This document shows positions 1 through 7,065 of a DNA stretch of 9,090 nt, piece after piece. Origin of the DNA: Rikenellaceae bacterium (lineage in GTDB: Bacteria; Bacteroidota; Bacteroidia; Bacteroidales; Rikenellaceae); the NCBI GenBank assembly GCA_031286025.1, contig JAITVB010000130.1, forward strand, positions 1-9,090, in the 5' to 3' direction. The number at the start of each line of letters is the position of its first letter. Within the stretch, counting starts at the first letter, position 1. Below the pieces are notes generated by a model, which did not search any database, was not told the DNA's origin, and saw only the letters and a list, made by a program, of their open reading frames with translations. The position numbers and the translations under genes were made by a program.

Positions 1-849
1 CACCCCTTTCACCAAACGTTGGTAAAGGCGCGAGGAATTGCCATTGGACAACAGATCGGAAACCACATCGTTGGCATAAAAATCGCCCGCCGTGCGAGCG
101 CCAGTATGGAACGCGATCATGATCACCGTGGCAGGAACGTCGCGTTCGACTTCAAGACGGCGGGCTTCGGTCTGCTCCGGTTCGGCGGGGATAGCGCCGG
201 TCGCCGCCGCCCCGCGCGGGATGGCGCCAAACCATTTTTCGGCCAACGCGAAAGCCTCCTGTGGGTCGAGGTCGGAAGCGATCGACAGGATCGCGTTATC
301 GGGATTGTAGTAGCGGTCATAAAACGCTTTGACGTCGGCCATCGTCGCGTTGCGGATATGGTCGGGCGTTGCGCCGATTGTCGGCCAACGATACGGGTGT
401 ACCGTGTAGCACAGCGGGCGCATCAGCAACCACAGGTCGCCGTAAGGTTGGTTGAGGTAGCGTTGGTTGAACTCTTCGACCACTACCTTGCGTTGCACTT
501 CGAGGCTTCTTTCGTTGAAAGCCAGGCCCAACATCCGGTCGGATTCGAGCCAGAGGGCGGTTTCGAGATTGACCGTGGGAAGTGTAAGGTAATAGTCCGT
601 GTAGTCGTTGTTCGTAAATGCGTTGTTTTCGCCGCAGGCCATTTGCACCGGGCCGTCGTAGTCGGGAATGTTCACGCTGCCGCCGAACATCAGGTGTTCA
701 AACAGGTGGGCGAATCCCGTGCGGTCGGGCGATTCGTCGCGCGCCCCCACTTTGTAGAGCACGTTAACGGCCGCCATCGGCGTCGCGGCGTCGCGGTGGG
801 CGATTACCGCCAAGCCGTTGGGCAGTGTTATTTTTTCGCAGGCAATCAT
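1..849 (-). CDS. M16 family zinc metallopeptidase (N-terminal part, cut by window edge)
   Basis: This is the first 283 codons of a pitrilysin/insulinase-family (M16) zinc protease; the rest lies beyond position 1. The inverted zinc-binding motif HLFEH is at residues 48-52. A Glu pair at residues 125-126 lies at about the distance expected for the third zinc ligand. Other family-like stretches are ITLPNGL near the start, NNAFTNNDYTDYY around 79-87 and SSRLYQRLVKG just before the edge. M16 enzymes cleave peptides or small proteins. No signal peptide is visible at the N-terminus (MIACEKITLPNG), so the protein may be cytoplasmic, or an exported form may start differently. The ATG at 849 overlaps the mtgA stop codon (ATGA), which suggests translational coupling in one operon. 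The family call is firm. The specific substrate cannot be told, and whether the protein is one- or two-domain is not visible. Confidence 0.9.
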   Translation of the reverse strand, partial: MIACEKITLPNGLAVIAHRDAATPMAAVNVLYKVGARDESPDRTGFAHLFEHLMFGGSVNIPDYDGPVQMACGENNAFTNNDYTDYYLTLPTVNLETALWLESDRMLGLAFNERSLEVQRKVVVEEFNQRYLNQPYGDLWLLMRPLCYTVHPYRWPTIGATPDHIRNATMADVKAFYDRYYNPDNAILSIASDLDPQEAFALAEKWFGAIPRGAAATGAIPAEPEQTEARRLEVERDVPATVIMIAFHTGARTAGDFYANDVVSDLLSNGNSSRLYQRLVKGV

Positions 850-1562
850 CGGCGGCGTAAATTTTCGGCAGGTTTCGGGGGCGGGTTGTCAAAATCGACG
901 GGCCCGAGTCGGTTCATCAGCCGGCGTACCTGTGCCGCCCGGTTAACCATGTAGGGCGATGGCCGGGCCAGGTTCATCCGCCGCGGCGAAGGCAGCACCG
1001 TGGCGATCATCGACGCCTCGTGGGCGTTCAGTCTTTCGGCCGGTTTTTCGTAAAATGTGCGGGCGGTGGCCGCTACCCCATAGACGTTGTTGTGCGTCTC
1101 GATCACATTGAGGTAAACCTCCATGATGCGGTGCTTGCTCCACAAGATTTCGATCAGCAGCGTGTACCAAGCTTCCCAACCCTTGCGAAACCACGTCTGG
1201 TCGGGAGTGCACCAAACGTTTTTCGCCGTTTGTTGTGAGATGGTGCTAGCCCCGCGCACCCGGCGGCCGCGTTGGCGTTCGTCGATCGCCCGGCGGATCG
1301 CTTCGAGATCAAATCCGCCATGTGTCAGGAAATTATTATCCTCTGTCGCCACCACCGCCTGCGCCATCAGCGGATCGATCCGTTCGAGCGAGCACCAACG
1401 GCTCTTTACCGAAAAACCCTCCCCCGAAAAATTCTGGAACAGACGGATCACCTTGAGCGGCGTGACCGTCACCGGCACCAACCGCAGCCAAAGCGCCGAG
1501 CCCACCGAAAAAGTGAACCAGAAAATCGCCAGATAACAGACCAATCGCCCAAGATAACGCAT
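846..1562 (-). CDS. mtgA: Monofunctional peptidoglycan glycosyltransferase MtgA
   Basis: The protein has 238 residues, normal for monofunctional GT51 enzymes, which polymerise lipid II into glycan strands at the outer face of the inner membrane. One hydrophobic segment at about residues 6-27 serves as membrane anchor. GT51 motifs appear in order: EDNNFLTHGGFD (catalytic Glu74), RGASTISQQTAKN (residues 103-115), the LLIEILWSKHRIMEVYLN region (second acidic site near Glu138), and YGVAATARTFY followed by HEASMIATVLPSP. No transpeptidase domain follows, so it is the monofunctional type and not a class A PBP. It begins 10 nt after the nusB stop codon and its stop overlaps the start of the M16 peptidase gene, so all three are probably co-transcribed. 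The short gap leaves little room for a promoter of its own. Confidence 0.93.
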   Translation of the reverse strand: MRYLGRLVCYLAIFWFTFSVGSALWLRLVPVTVTPLKVIRLFQNFSGEGFSVKSRWCSLERIDPLMAQAVVATEDNNFLTHGGFDLEAIRRAIDERQRGRRVRGASTISQQTAKNVWCTPDQTWFRKGWEAWYTLLIEILWSKHRIMEVYLNVIETHNNVYGVAATARTFYEKPAERLNAHEASMIATVLPSPRRMNLARPSPYMVNRAAQVRRLMNRLGPVDFDNPPPKPAENLRRR

Positions 1563-1572
1563 CGGTCAACAT

Positions 1573-2514
1573 TTAATTTTCGACCAGTCCGCGGCCCTGT
1601 TTTTCGATCTTGCCTTCGGCCTTAAGGTTTTCGACGATCTTGTCGAGGACGCCGTTGATAAATGTGCTGCTCGACGGAGTACAGTAATATTTCGATATTT
1701 CGATGAATTCGTCGAAGGTCACCTTGACCGGGATCGTCGGGAAACCCAGGATTTCGGTGATCGCGGCCAACATCACGATACGGTCCATGAAGGCGATGCG
1801 CTCCAGATCCCAGTTCTTGGTGTTGGCATCGATGTAGCCGAAATATTCGACGTGATTCACGAGCGCTTTGCGGAACAACTCGCGCGGGAACTCACGGTCG
1901 GCTTCGTTCTTGTATTCGGGCAGGAGCATCAGCGGGCTGTCGGGTTCAATATCCTGCAACGTCTTAACGATCAGGATCAATGAAAAATCGATATCGTCGA
2001 CCCAATAGATCGATTGCTCTTCGAGGGCTTCTTCGAGCGGTTCGAAATCCTCCACCGCTTCGGTAAAGAATTTTTCGACCAATTGCCGATCCTGGCGGAA
2101 CGAGCGCGTGGGCGAAGCCATATATTCCTTGCAGTAATCCGACTCTACGAACCGTTGGTAGAGTTTTTTAACCAACTCCGGGTAGTTCGACCAACTCAAC
2201 TTGCGCGCATCGAGGTGATCGCGCAACGGTTCGCTCGCGGCGATCTGTTCGATCACGCGGTTGTCGACGAATTTCGTATTGGGATTGAGGTCTTCCGCCG
2301 TAGGCAGCATTTTGCCCTTGCCGATTTCGATCCGTTGGGCGGCATATTGGCGTACATCGACCGCCAGGCCGAGCAGCAGGTGATACAACTCATAGGCCTT
2401 GTCGATACTGAAGACCAAATTCTTTTCAGAAACGATCAGGGAGTCGGACCCGGAGGTGAAATGGGCGTAGAGCGCCTTGACGACCTTGATGCGTAATAAT
2501 CTTCTGTTTAGCAT
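1573..2514 (-). CDS. nusB: Transcription antitermination factor NusB (long Bacteroidetes form)
   Basis: NusB binds boxA RNA together with NusE (ribosomal protein S10) and supports antitermination of rRNA transcription. This protein has 313 residues, about twice the roughly 140 of E. coli NusB. Extended NusB proteins of about 300 residues are usual in Bacteroidetes. The N-terminus MLNRRLLRIKVVKALYA carries the typical RNA-binding Arg-rich start. The conserved C-terminal helical part begins near LERIAFMDRIVMLAAITEIL, followed by IPVKVTFDEFIEISKYY and the signature STFINGVLDKIVENL. The middle part is acidic and specific to the long form. The ATG at 2514 sits about 23 nt after the predicted transcription start of a good promoter candidate in the clpX-nusB gap. 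mtgA follows after 10 nt. Placement next to clpX rather than the usual ribosomal or riboflavin neighbours is a local arrangement. Confidence 0.92.
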   Translation of the reverse strand: MLNRRLLRIKVVKALYAHFTSGSDSLIVSEKNLVFSIDKAYELYHLLLGLAVDVRQYAAQRIEIGKGKMLPTAEDLNPNTKFVDNRVIEQIAASEPLRDHLDARKLSWSNYPELVKKLYQRFVESDYCKEYMASPTRSFRQDRQLVEKFFTEAVEDFEPLEEALEEQSIYWVDDIDFSLILIVKTLQDIEPDSPLMLLPEYKNEADREFPRELFRKALVNHVEYFGYIDANTKNWDLERIAFMDRIVMLAAITEILGFPTIPVKVTFDEFIEISKYYCTPSSSTFINGVLDKIVENLKAEGKIEKQGRGLVEN

Positions 2515-2543
2515 ACGTATGTCAACGAATCGGTTTTGAGCCG

Positions 2544-2575
2544 CAAAGCTATGCTTTTTCCGGCAATCTTACAAA
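2544..2575 (-). promoter_or_regulatory. nusB promoter candidate (Bacteroidetes -33/-7)
   Basis: In the 74-bp gap between clpX and nusB, the minus strand reads TTTG (2575-2572), 20 nt, then TAGCTTTG (2551-2544). This fits the Bacteroidetes primary sigma pattern of a TTG-type -33 box and TAnnTTTG -7 box. Initiation would fall near 2537 and leave a leader of about 23 nt. The -7 box also lies in a short imperfect hairpin (AAAGC-ATA-GCTTT with flanking CCG/CGG), which could alternatively be part of a weak clpX terminator. Confidence 0.6.
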
Positions 2576-2588
2576 CTCCGGTCCGCAA

Positions 2589-3851
2589 TTATCCGACGGC
2601 TTTGAGGCGGGCCGGTGCGGCGCGTTCGACCTTTGAACGGGCGTAGTCGAGCGTTATCCGGAACTTGTTTTTCGACAGCGAAGGCAGTTCGAACATTGCG
2701 TCCATCATCACCATCTCGCAGATCGAGCGCAGACCGCGGGCCCCGAGCCTGTACTCGACCGCCTTGTCGACCACGTAGTCGAGCACCGCATCGTCAATCG
2801 TAAGCGCGATGCCGTCCAACTCGAACATCTTTTCGTACTGGCGGATGATCGCGTTCTTGGGCTCGGTCAGGATGGCGCGCAAGGCGTCGCGGTCGAGCGG
2901 TTCGAGATAGGTCAGCACCGGCAGGCGGCCGATCAGCTCGGGGATCAGCCCGAACGACTTCAAGTCCTGCGGCGACACATGGCGCAGCAGGTTGTTGCGG
3001 TCGACCGCACCATGCTTGCCCAACGTGCCGTAACCCACGGCCCGAGTGTTCAGCCGTTGGGCGATCTTCTTTTCGATGCCATCGAAAGCGCCGCCGCAGA
3101 TGAACAGGATATCTTTCGTATTGACCTGCAAAAATTTCTGGTCGGGGTGCTTGCGCCCGCCCTGAGGCGGCACGTTGACCATCGTCCCTTCGAGGATTTT
3201 CAACAGCGCTTGCTGCACCCCCTCGCCCGACACGTCGCGGGTGATCGACGGGTTGTCGCCCTTGCGCGCGATCTTGTCTATCTCGTCGATGAAGATAATC
3301 CCCCGTTCGGCCAACGCCACGTCGTAATCGGCCACCTGCAGCAGGCGCGAAAGGATTCCCTCGACATCCTCGCCGACGTAGCCCGCCTCGGTGAGCACCG
3401 TGGCGTCGACGATCGTGAAAGGCACGTTCAGCAGTTTGGCGATCGTGCGGGCCAACAGGGTCTTTCCGGTACCGGTTTCGCCCACCATCACGATGTTCGA
3501 CTTGTCGAGCTCGATGCCCGCCGCGTCGGGGTCGTTCTGACCATGCATCAGGCGTTTGTAATGGTTGTAGACCGCCACCGACATATAGCGTTTGGCATCG
3601 TCCTGACCGATCACATATTGGTCCAGGAACGCCTTGATTTGAGCCGGTTTCAACAACTCTTCGCGTTTGATCGGGGTCAATCGGCCCGGACGGCGTTGGT
3701 CGGCGTTGTCGTTGATCAGGTGGTAACCGTGTTCGATGCACCCGTTGCAGATGCAAGCCCCATCCGTTCCACGGAACATCATCGCCACTTCGCCGCTCGT
3801 CAATCCGCAGAATGAACAGCGATCCTGACCTCCGGAACTTTTCTTTGCCAT
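2589..3851 (-). CDS. clpX: ATP-dependent Clp protease ATP-binding subunit ClpX
   Basis: ClpX is the AAA+ unfoldase that recognises tagged substrates and feeds them into ClpP in the cytoplasm. With the ATG at 3851 the protein has 420 residues, normal for ClpX. The zinc-binding domain is present (Cys12, Cys15, Cys35, Cys38). Further motifs are Walker A GETGTGKT (124-131), pore loop GYVG (157-160), Walker B IIFIDE (185-190), RKH loop (233-235) and sensor-2 GARGLR (370-375). The loop that docks on ClpP reads VGY (272-274) where E. coli has IGF. I believe this is typical of the phylum and not a defect. A GTG two codons upstream is in frame, but the ATG start MAKKSS fits the family better and has an AAA-rich leader. 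clpP lies 42 nt upstream, so the two subunits are probably co-expressed. Confidence 0.97.
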   Translation of the reverse strand: MAKKSSGGQDRCSFCGLTSGEVAMMFRGTDGACICNGCIEHGYHLINDNADQRRPGRLTPIKREELLKPAQIKAFLDQYVIGQDDAKRYMSVAVYNHYKRLMHGQNDPDAAGIELDKSNIVMVGETGTGKTLLARTIAKLLNVPFTIVDATVLTEAGYVGEDVEGILSRLLQVADYDVALAERGIIFIDEIDKIARKGDNPSITRDVSGEGVQQALLKILEGTMVNVPPQGGRKHPDQKFLQVNTKDILFICGGAFDGIEKKIAQRLNTRAVGYGTLGKHGAVDRNNLLRHVSPQDLKSFGLIPELIGRLPVLTYLEPLDRDALRAILTEPKNAIIRQYEKMFELDGIALTIDDAVLDYVVDKAVEYRLGARGLRSICEMVMMDAMFELPSLSKNKFRITLDYARSKVERAAPARLKAVG

Positions 3852-3870
3852 TTTCACATTGTTTTAAACA

Positions 3871-3885
3871 CCCGTCCATAACGGG
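3871..3885 (-). other. Small hairpin in the clpP-clpX gap
   Basis: The minus strand reads CCCGT-TATGG-ACGGG, a 5-bp stem with a 5-nt loop, followed by TGTTTAAAAC just before the clpX start. It might modulate readthrough, RNA processing or clpX translation. The stem is short and no U-tract follows directly, so it is a weak candidate. Confidence 0.25.
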
Positions 3886-3893
3886 CGCGATCC

Positions 3894-4571
3894 TTATTGT
3901 TTGTTGCGTTTCGAGAGCACCTCGTCGATCAGGCCGTATTCCCTGGCTTCGGCCGACGTCATCCAGTAATCGCGGTCTGCGTCCTTTTCGATCTTTTTGT
4001 AAGGGACGCCGGTGTGCTGCGAAAGGATATCGTACAACTCCCTTTTCGTCTTCAGCATCTGGCGTGCGGTGATCTCGATGTCCGACGCCTGTCCTTCAGC
4101 CCCGCCCAACGGTTGGTGGATCATCACCCGCGAATGGGGCAGCGCCGAGCGCTTGCCTTTTTCGCCCGCCGTCAGCAGCACGGCCGCCATCGAGGCCGCC
4201 AAACCGGTGCAGATCGTCGACACGTCGGCGCTGATCAGCTGCATCGTGTCGTAGATGCCCAAGCCGGCCGACACCGAGCCGCCCGGCGAATTGATATAGA
4301 TCTGGATATCCTTGTCGGGCTCGGTCGATTCGAGGAACAGCAACTGGGCCTGGATGATGTTGGCCGCGTCATCGTAAACAGGTACGCCCATAAAAATGAT
4401 GCGGTCCATCATCAGACGCGAAAAAACGTCCATCGATGCGACGTTCAACTGGCGTTCCTCGATGATCGTCGGCGAAATGTACTCGTTGTAAACCGATTTG
4501 AAATTGTGCAGTTTCAGGCTACTGATGCCCCGGCCCAGGCGAGCGTATTTTTCAAATTCTGAATTCTTCAT
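3894..4571 (-). CDS. clpP: ATP-dependent Clp protease proteolytic subunit ClpP
   Basis: ClpP is the self-compartmentalised serine protease that degrades proteins delivered by ClpX. The protein has 225 residues, somewhat longer than the usual 195-210 because of its N-terminal extension. The catalytic triad is visible: Ser127 in GLAASMAA, His152 in MIHQPLGG and Asp201 in DADRDYWMT. The oxyanion-loop region [10 protein letters not shown] (residues 95-104) is intact. The N-terminus [18 protein letters not shown] may be partly removed by self-processing. clpX follows at 42 nt in the same orientation. In many Bacteroidales the trigger factor gene tig precedes clpP. Here the next gene upstream is instead a restriction-modification protein, which supports an insertion or a different local order. 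Confidence 0.97.
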   Translation of the reverse strand: MKNSEFEKYARLGRGISSLKLHNFKSVYNEYISPTIIEERQLNVASMDVFSRLMMDRIIFMGVPVYDDAANIIQAQLLFLESTEPDKDIQIYINSPGGSVSAGLGIYDTMQLISADVSTICTGLAASMAAVLLTAGEKGKRSALPHSRVMIHQPLGGAEGQASDIEITARQMLKTKRELYDILSQHTGVPYKKIEKDADRDYWMTSAEAREYGLIDEVLSKRNKQ

Positions 4572-4636
4572 AACTTTTTTTGTTTAACGCGTTGCAGGCA
4601 CGCATTTGCGATCTCTCCGGAAAGGATTCACAGGGT

Positions 4637-4644
4637 CAAACTTA
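4637..4644 (-). promoter_or_regulatory. clpP promoter candidate (-7 box TAAGTTTG)
   Basis: The minus strand carries TAAGTTTG, an exact match to the TAnnTTTG -7 pattern, about 65 nt before the clpP ATG. The -33 position is poor: TTCG ends 20 nt upstream, with one mismatch to TTTG. That upstream part lies on the far side of the 12-bp direct repeat (4651-4662), so if the R-M module was inserted there, it would have replaced the original -33 region. Confidence is moderate for the -7 box and low for the -33 box. Confidence 0.4.
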
Positions 4645-4650
4645 ATTCTT

Positions 4651-4662
4651 TTTTTGAGGTAA
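4651..4662 (+). repeat. 12-bp direct repeat, copy 1
   Basis: TTTTTGAGGTAA occurs here and again at 8885-8896 in the same orientation. The two copies bracket the entire restriction-modification module. They could be a target duplication or the product of recombination at insertion, though part of the match is a T-run. See copy 2. Confidence 0.4.
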
Positions 4663-4778
4663 AGCGAATACGAGGAAAGAACATGGTTACGCAGTCGTTC
4701 CGTTTCCAACTGAAACCGTGAAAAGTCCACAAGGCGGTCGTCATTCGGTAATCATGTCGTGCTTTACCTGTTGTCTTG

Positions 4779-7064
4779 TCAATTATTGCGAATTACTCCC
4801 GAATGTATAAACAAACCGAATATGTTTTCACGATGGTGTCTGAGGAATTTCCTTTCCGGTTGGAAATATGGATCATCGGGCACCGTTATCCTCTTGCCGT
4901 CAATTTCTGAGAGTACAGTGGCCTTAACTTCATCGTGTACCAATACCGTATAGTCGTCAGTAATCGTAATAAATCCCTTGTCAAATGCCCAATGCATATC
5001 CCGGCATAGAGCAAGGCCATTACACGGCAGGAAAGTCCCTGCTCGCGCCCTCGGTTGAATATGGGCCGCTTCAAGATTATTCAAGTCCCCATATCGGATA
5101 GACTTTCCGGTTATAGCACACTTATAGCCATACGCATACAAAACGAAATCCCTGAAACTGATGCTATTAAACAGGTTTGCCCCCCTGATATCCTCTACAT
5201 TTCCCCCGTCCGAAACGGGAACTTCTTTTTCGATGGCCGATAACAGATCCTTCTGCTCCTCTTTCACGACATGCAGTATCTCTTCTGAGATCGCAACTCC
5301 CGTCTCATCGTTAATAACAGGCCTTGGCACAAAACTCAAATCTCCTTCAACGAGTGCGCTTTTACCACGCATGGGAGAGTCTTCAATTATCCGTTCCAGA
5401 TATGCGTAATGTTCGTCCCGGGGCGAAAATAGATTTATCGAATATACATATCCGATATCCGCCGGATTTGCAGAAGATGTCATGACTTTTTCTATGACGA
5501 CGATTTCGCCCGCATGAAAAAGTGCTCTGTTTTGGTCAAGCGCATTGTTAAGGTATAGACGAAACTCATTTCGAGGATCTCCCGTTGAGGCTTCCGGAAA
5601 ATATTTGGAATTATGATAAACAAACTTTGCGTAAATCTTACTGTCCGAAAATGGCATTATTATTGGCAACACCAGTGTGTCATTGAGAATAGTTCGTGAA
5701 AGAAGAGGAAAGAAATCTCCCGAATCCTTTGACAAATAGAAATATCTTCCACGATGAGTCTTCCCGGCCGCATCCGGTGAACCCATTTCCTGATGCCGCA
5801 ATTGTTTAACATAATATTGTGCCATATCAAAATATTTTTCCAGTAATTCGTTGACGGCTCCCGCAACGGCTTTGGCAAACTTGGGAGGAACCGCGTTTCC
5901 AATCATCTTGTACTGATCCGTCATACTGCCCGTAAATATAAAGTCATCATCGAATGACTGGAGTCTTGCGGCCTCCCTTACGGTAATGGATCTGGCTTGT
6001 TCCGGATCGGGGTGTATATGCCTCAATCCGTCTTTATACAAATGTGCAGGGATGGTGTTGCTCGGTTTGTCCCACCTAAGCACGTGATATTTATGGATGT
6101 TGGAGCTCCTGCCGGTGCGTTCGTAATACAAACGCTTAAGCGACCGCGTGGTTTCATATTTATTTTCGCCGCTTTGAATATCCATGGCCAAGGTACGAAA
6201 TATTTCGATATCCCGAACACTATGCATCCGGGGCGTATGATTATTTATGCCATTTACAGAGACACTTTCGTGGGAACATTTCTTCCTGTTTATGTCGGTC
6301 GACCCCGATAACGGGTATAGTTTGGGTAGATCGCCAATCGCATCGGCAACACTCTTTTTCGCCGTTTTGTATTTTGGAAGGATGTTATTGTAAAAATCGG
6401 ACAGAACACCTTGTGCATCAGCCTTCGTCGAATTTCTGTTGATCCCTATGATCACAACCCTTTTTCTCGACTGTGGAATGCCATACTCGGAACAATCAAC
6501 AATGGCGTTCTTCCTTAAGTCGGAAGTGATCTCATATCCGATATTGCGAAAAGACTCCGTGATACGATCGACGATAGAAACGTCGCCGGGGGTCGCCGAC
6601 AATAGTCCCGGAACATTTTCGAAGACAAACAGTTTCGGTTTGTAACGATCTACTACTTTAAGATAACTCTCGAACAGGTAGTTTCGGTAGTCGTCATTCA
6701 TCCCGTTTTCATCCCGAATCCTTCCTGCGACAGAATATGCCTGACAAGGAGGGCCTCCTATTATCACATCCACTCTTTCTCCTGATCCGGATATTATATT
6801 GTCGAGTCCCGATCCGGCCGAATAGCCTTCGCCATCTTCCCATCCTTCGATCAAACGATCTGTCTGTTGGATATCATAGTGCAGTACTGTTTCGGCAGCA
6901 TTTTTATACCCCCATTTGTCATGTAGTCGCTTGATCAGCGTATCACATGTCGGTTTCTCCCAATCCACGCAAGCCAACGTACGATATTTCCCTGTTTGCT
7001 CGAAACCATCCGATAAACCACCGCAGCCTGAGAATAAATCTATGATATTTATTTTCCCAGCCAT
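4779..7064 (-). CDS. Fused cytosine-5 DNA methyltransferase / B3-like domain / HNH endonuclease
   Basis: This is a single 761-residue chain that appears to carry both modification and restriction. Residues 4-410 form a complete C5 methyltransferase: motif I DLFSGCGG (9-16), motif IV GGPPCQ with catalytic Cys107, motif VI ENV (149-151), motif VIII QSRKR (198-202), a target-recognition region of about 150 residues, and motif X GNAVPP (389-394). Residues 415-545 resemble the EcoRII-N/B3-like effector-DNA-binding domain: VKQL start, GKTHRGRYF, FFP (451-453), YHNSKYF (483-489), RNEFRLY (498-504). Residues 635-700 form an HNH_2-type nuclease with CAITG, AAH668, N682GLAL and H691WAFDKG, all key residues present. 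The frame is open further upstream to 7214, but that stretch overlaps the 3' end of the preceding gene. The ATG at 7064 (MAGKINIIDLFSG) is one base after that gene's stop and begins right before motif I, so it is preferred. The target sequence is unknown. Confidence 0.88.
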   Translation of the reverse strand: MAGKINIIDLFSGCGGLSDGFEQTGKYRTLACVDWEKPTCDTLIKRLHDKWGYKNAAETVLHYDIQQTDRLIEGWEDGEGYSAGSGLDNIISGSGERVDVIIGGPPCQAYSVAGRIRDENGMNDDYRNYLFESYLKVVDRYKPKLFVFENVPGLLSATPGDVSIVDRITESFRNIGYEITSDLRKNAIVDCSEYGIPQSRKRVVIIGINRNSTKADAQGVLSDFYNNILPKYKTAKKSVADAIGDLPKLYPLSGSTDINRKKCSHESVSVNGINNHTPRMHSVRDIEIFRTLAMDIQSGENKYETTRSLKRLYYERTGRSSNIHKYHVLRWDKPSNTIPAHLYKDGLRHIHPDPEQARSITVREAARLQSFDDDFIFTGSMTDQYKMIGNAVPPKFAKAVAGAVNELLEKYFDMAQYYVKQLRHQEMGSPDAAGKTHRGRYFYLSKDSGDFFPLLSRTILNDTLVLPIIMPFSDSKIYAKFVYHNSKYFPEASTGDPRNEFRLYLNNALDQNRALFHAGEIVVIEKVMTSSANPADIGYVYSINLFSPRDEHYAYLERIIEDSPMRGKSALVEGDLSFVPRPVINDETGVAISEEILHVVKEEQKDLLSAIEKEVPVSDGGNVEDIRGANLFNSISFRDFVLYAYGYKCAITGKSIRYGDLNNLEAAHIQPRARAGTFLPCNGLALCRDMHWAFDKGFITITDDYTVLVHDEVKATVLSEIDGKRITVPDDPYFQPERKFLRHHRENIFGLFIHSGVIRNN

Positions 7065-7065
7065 G

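Noticed and set aside
3852..3857. GTG start for clpX two codons upstream of the chosen ATG
   Set aside because: ATG with MAKK is a more typical ClpX start, and the extra residues add nothing conserved.
4584..4751. Open minus-strand frame of 55 codons between the fused enzyme and clpP, with protein-like composition (contains DFSRFQLETERLRNHVLSS)
   Set aside because: It has no ATG, overlaps the clpP promoter candidate and matches no family I recognise. It could be a gene remnant left by insertion, but the sequence alone does not show this.
4600..4780. Partial copy of the tRNA-Glu 3' end near clpP, as expected for an attachment site of a tRNA-integrating element
   Set aside because: I found no match to the T-arm/acceptor sequence there and no integrase gene in the window.
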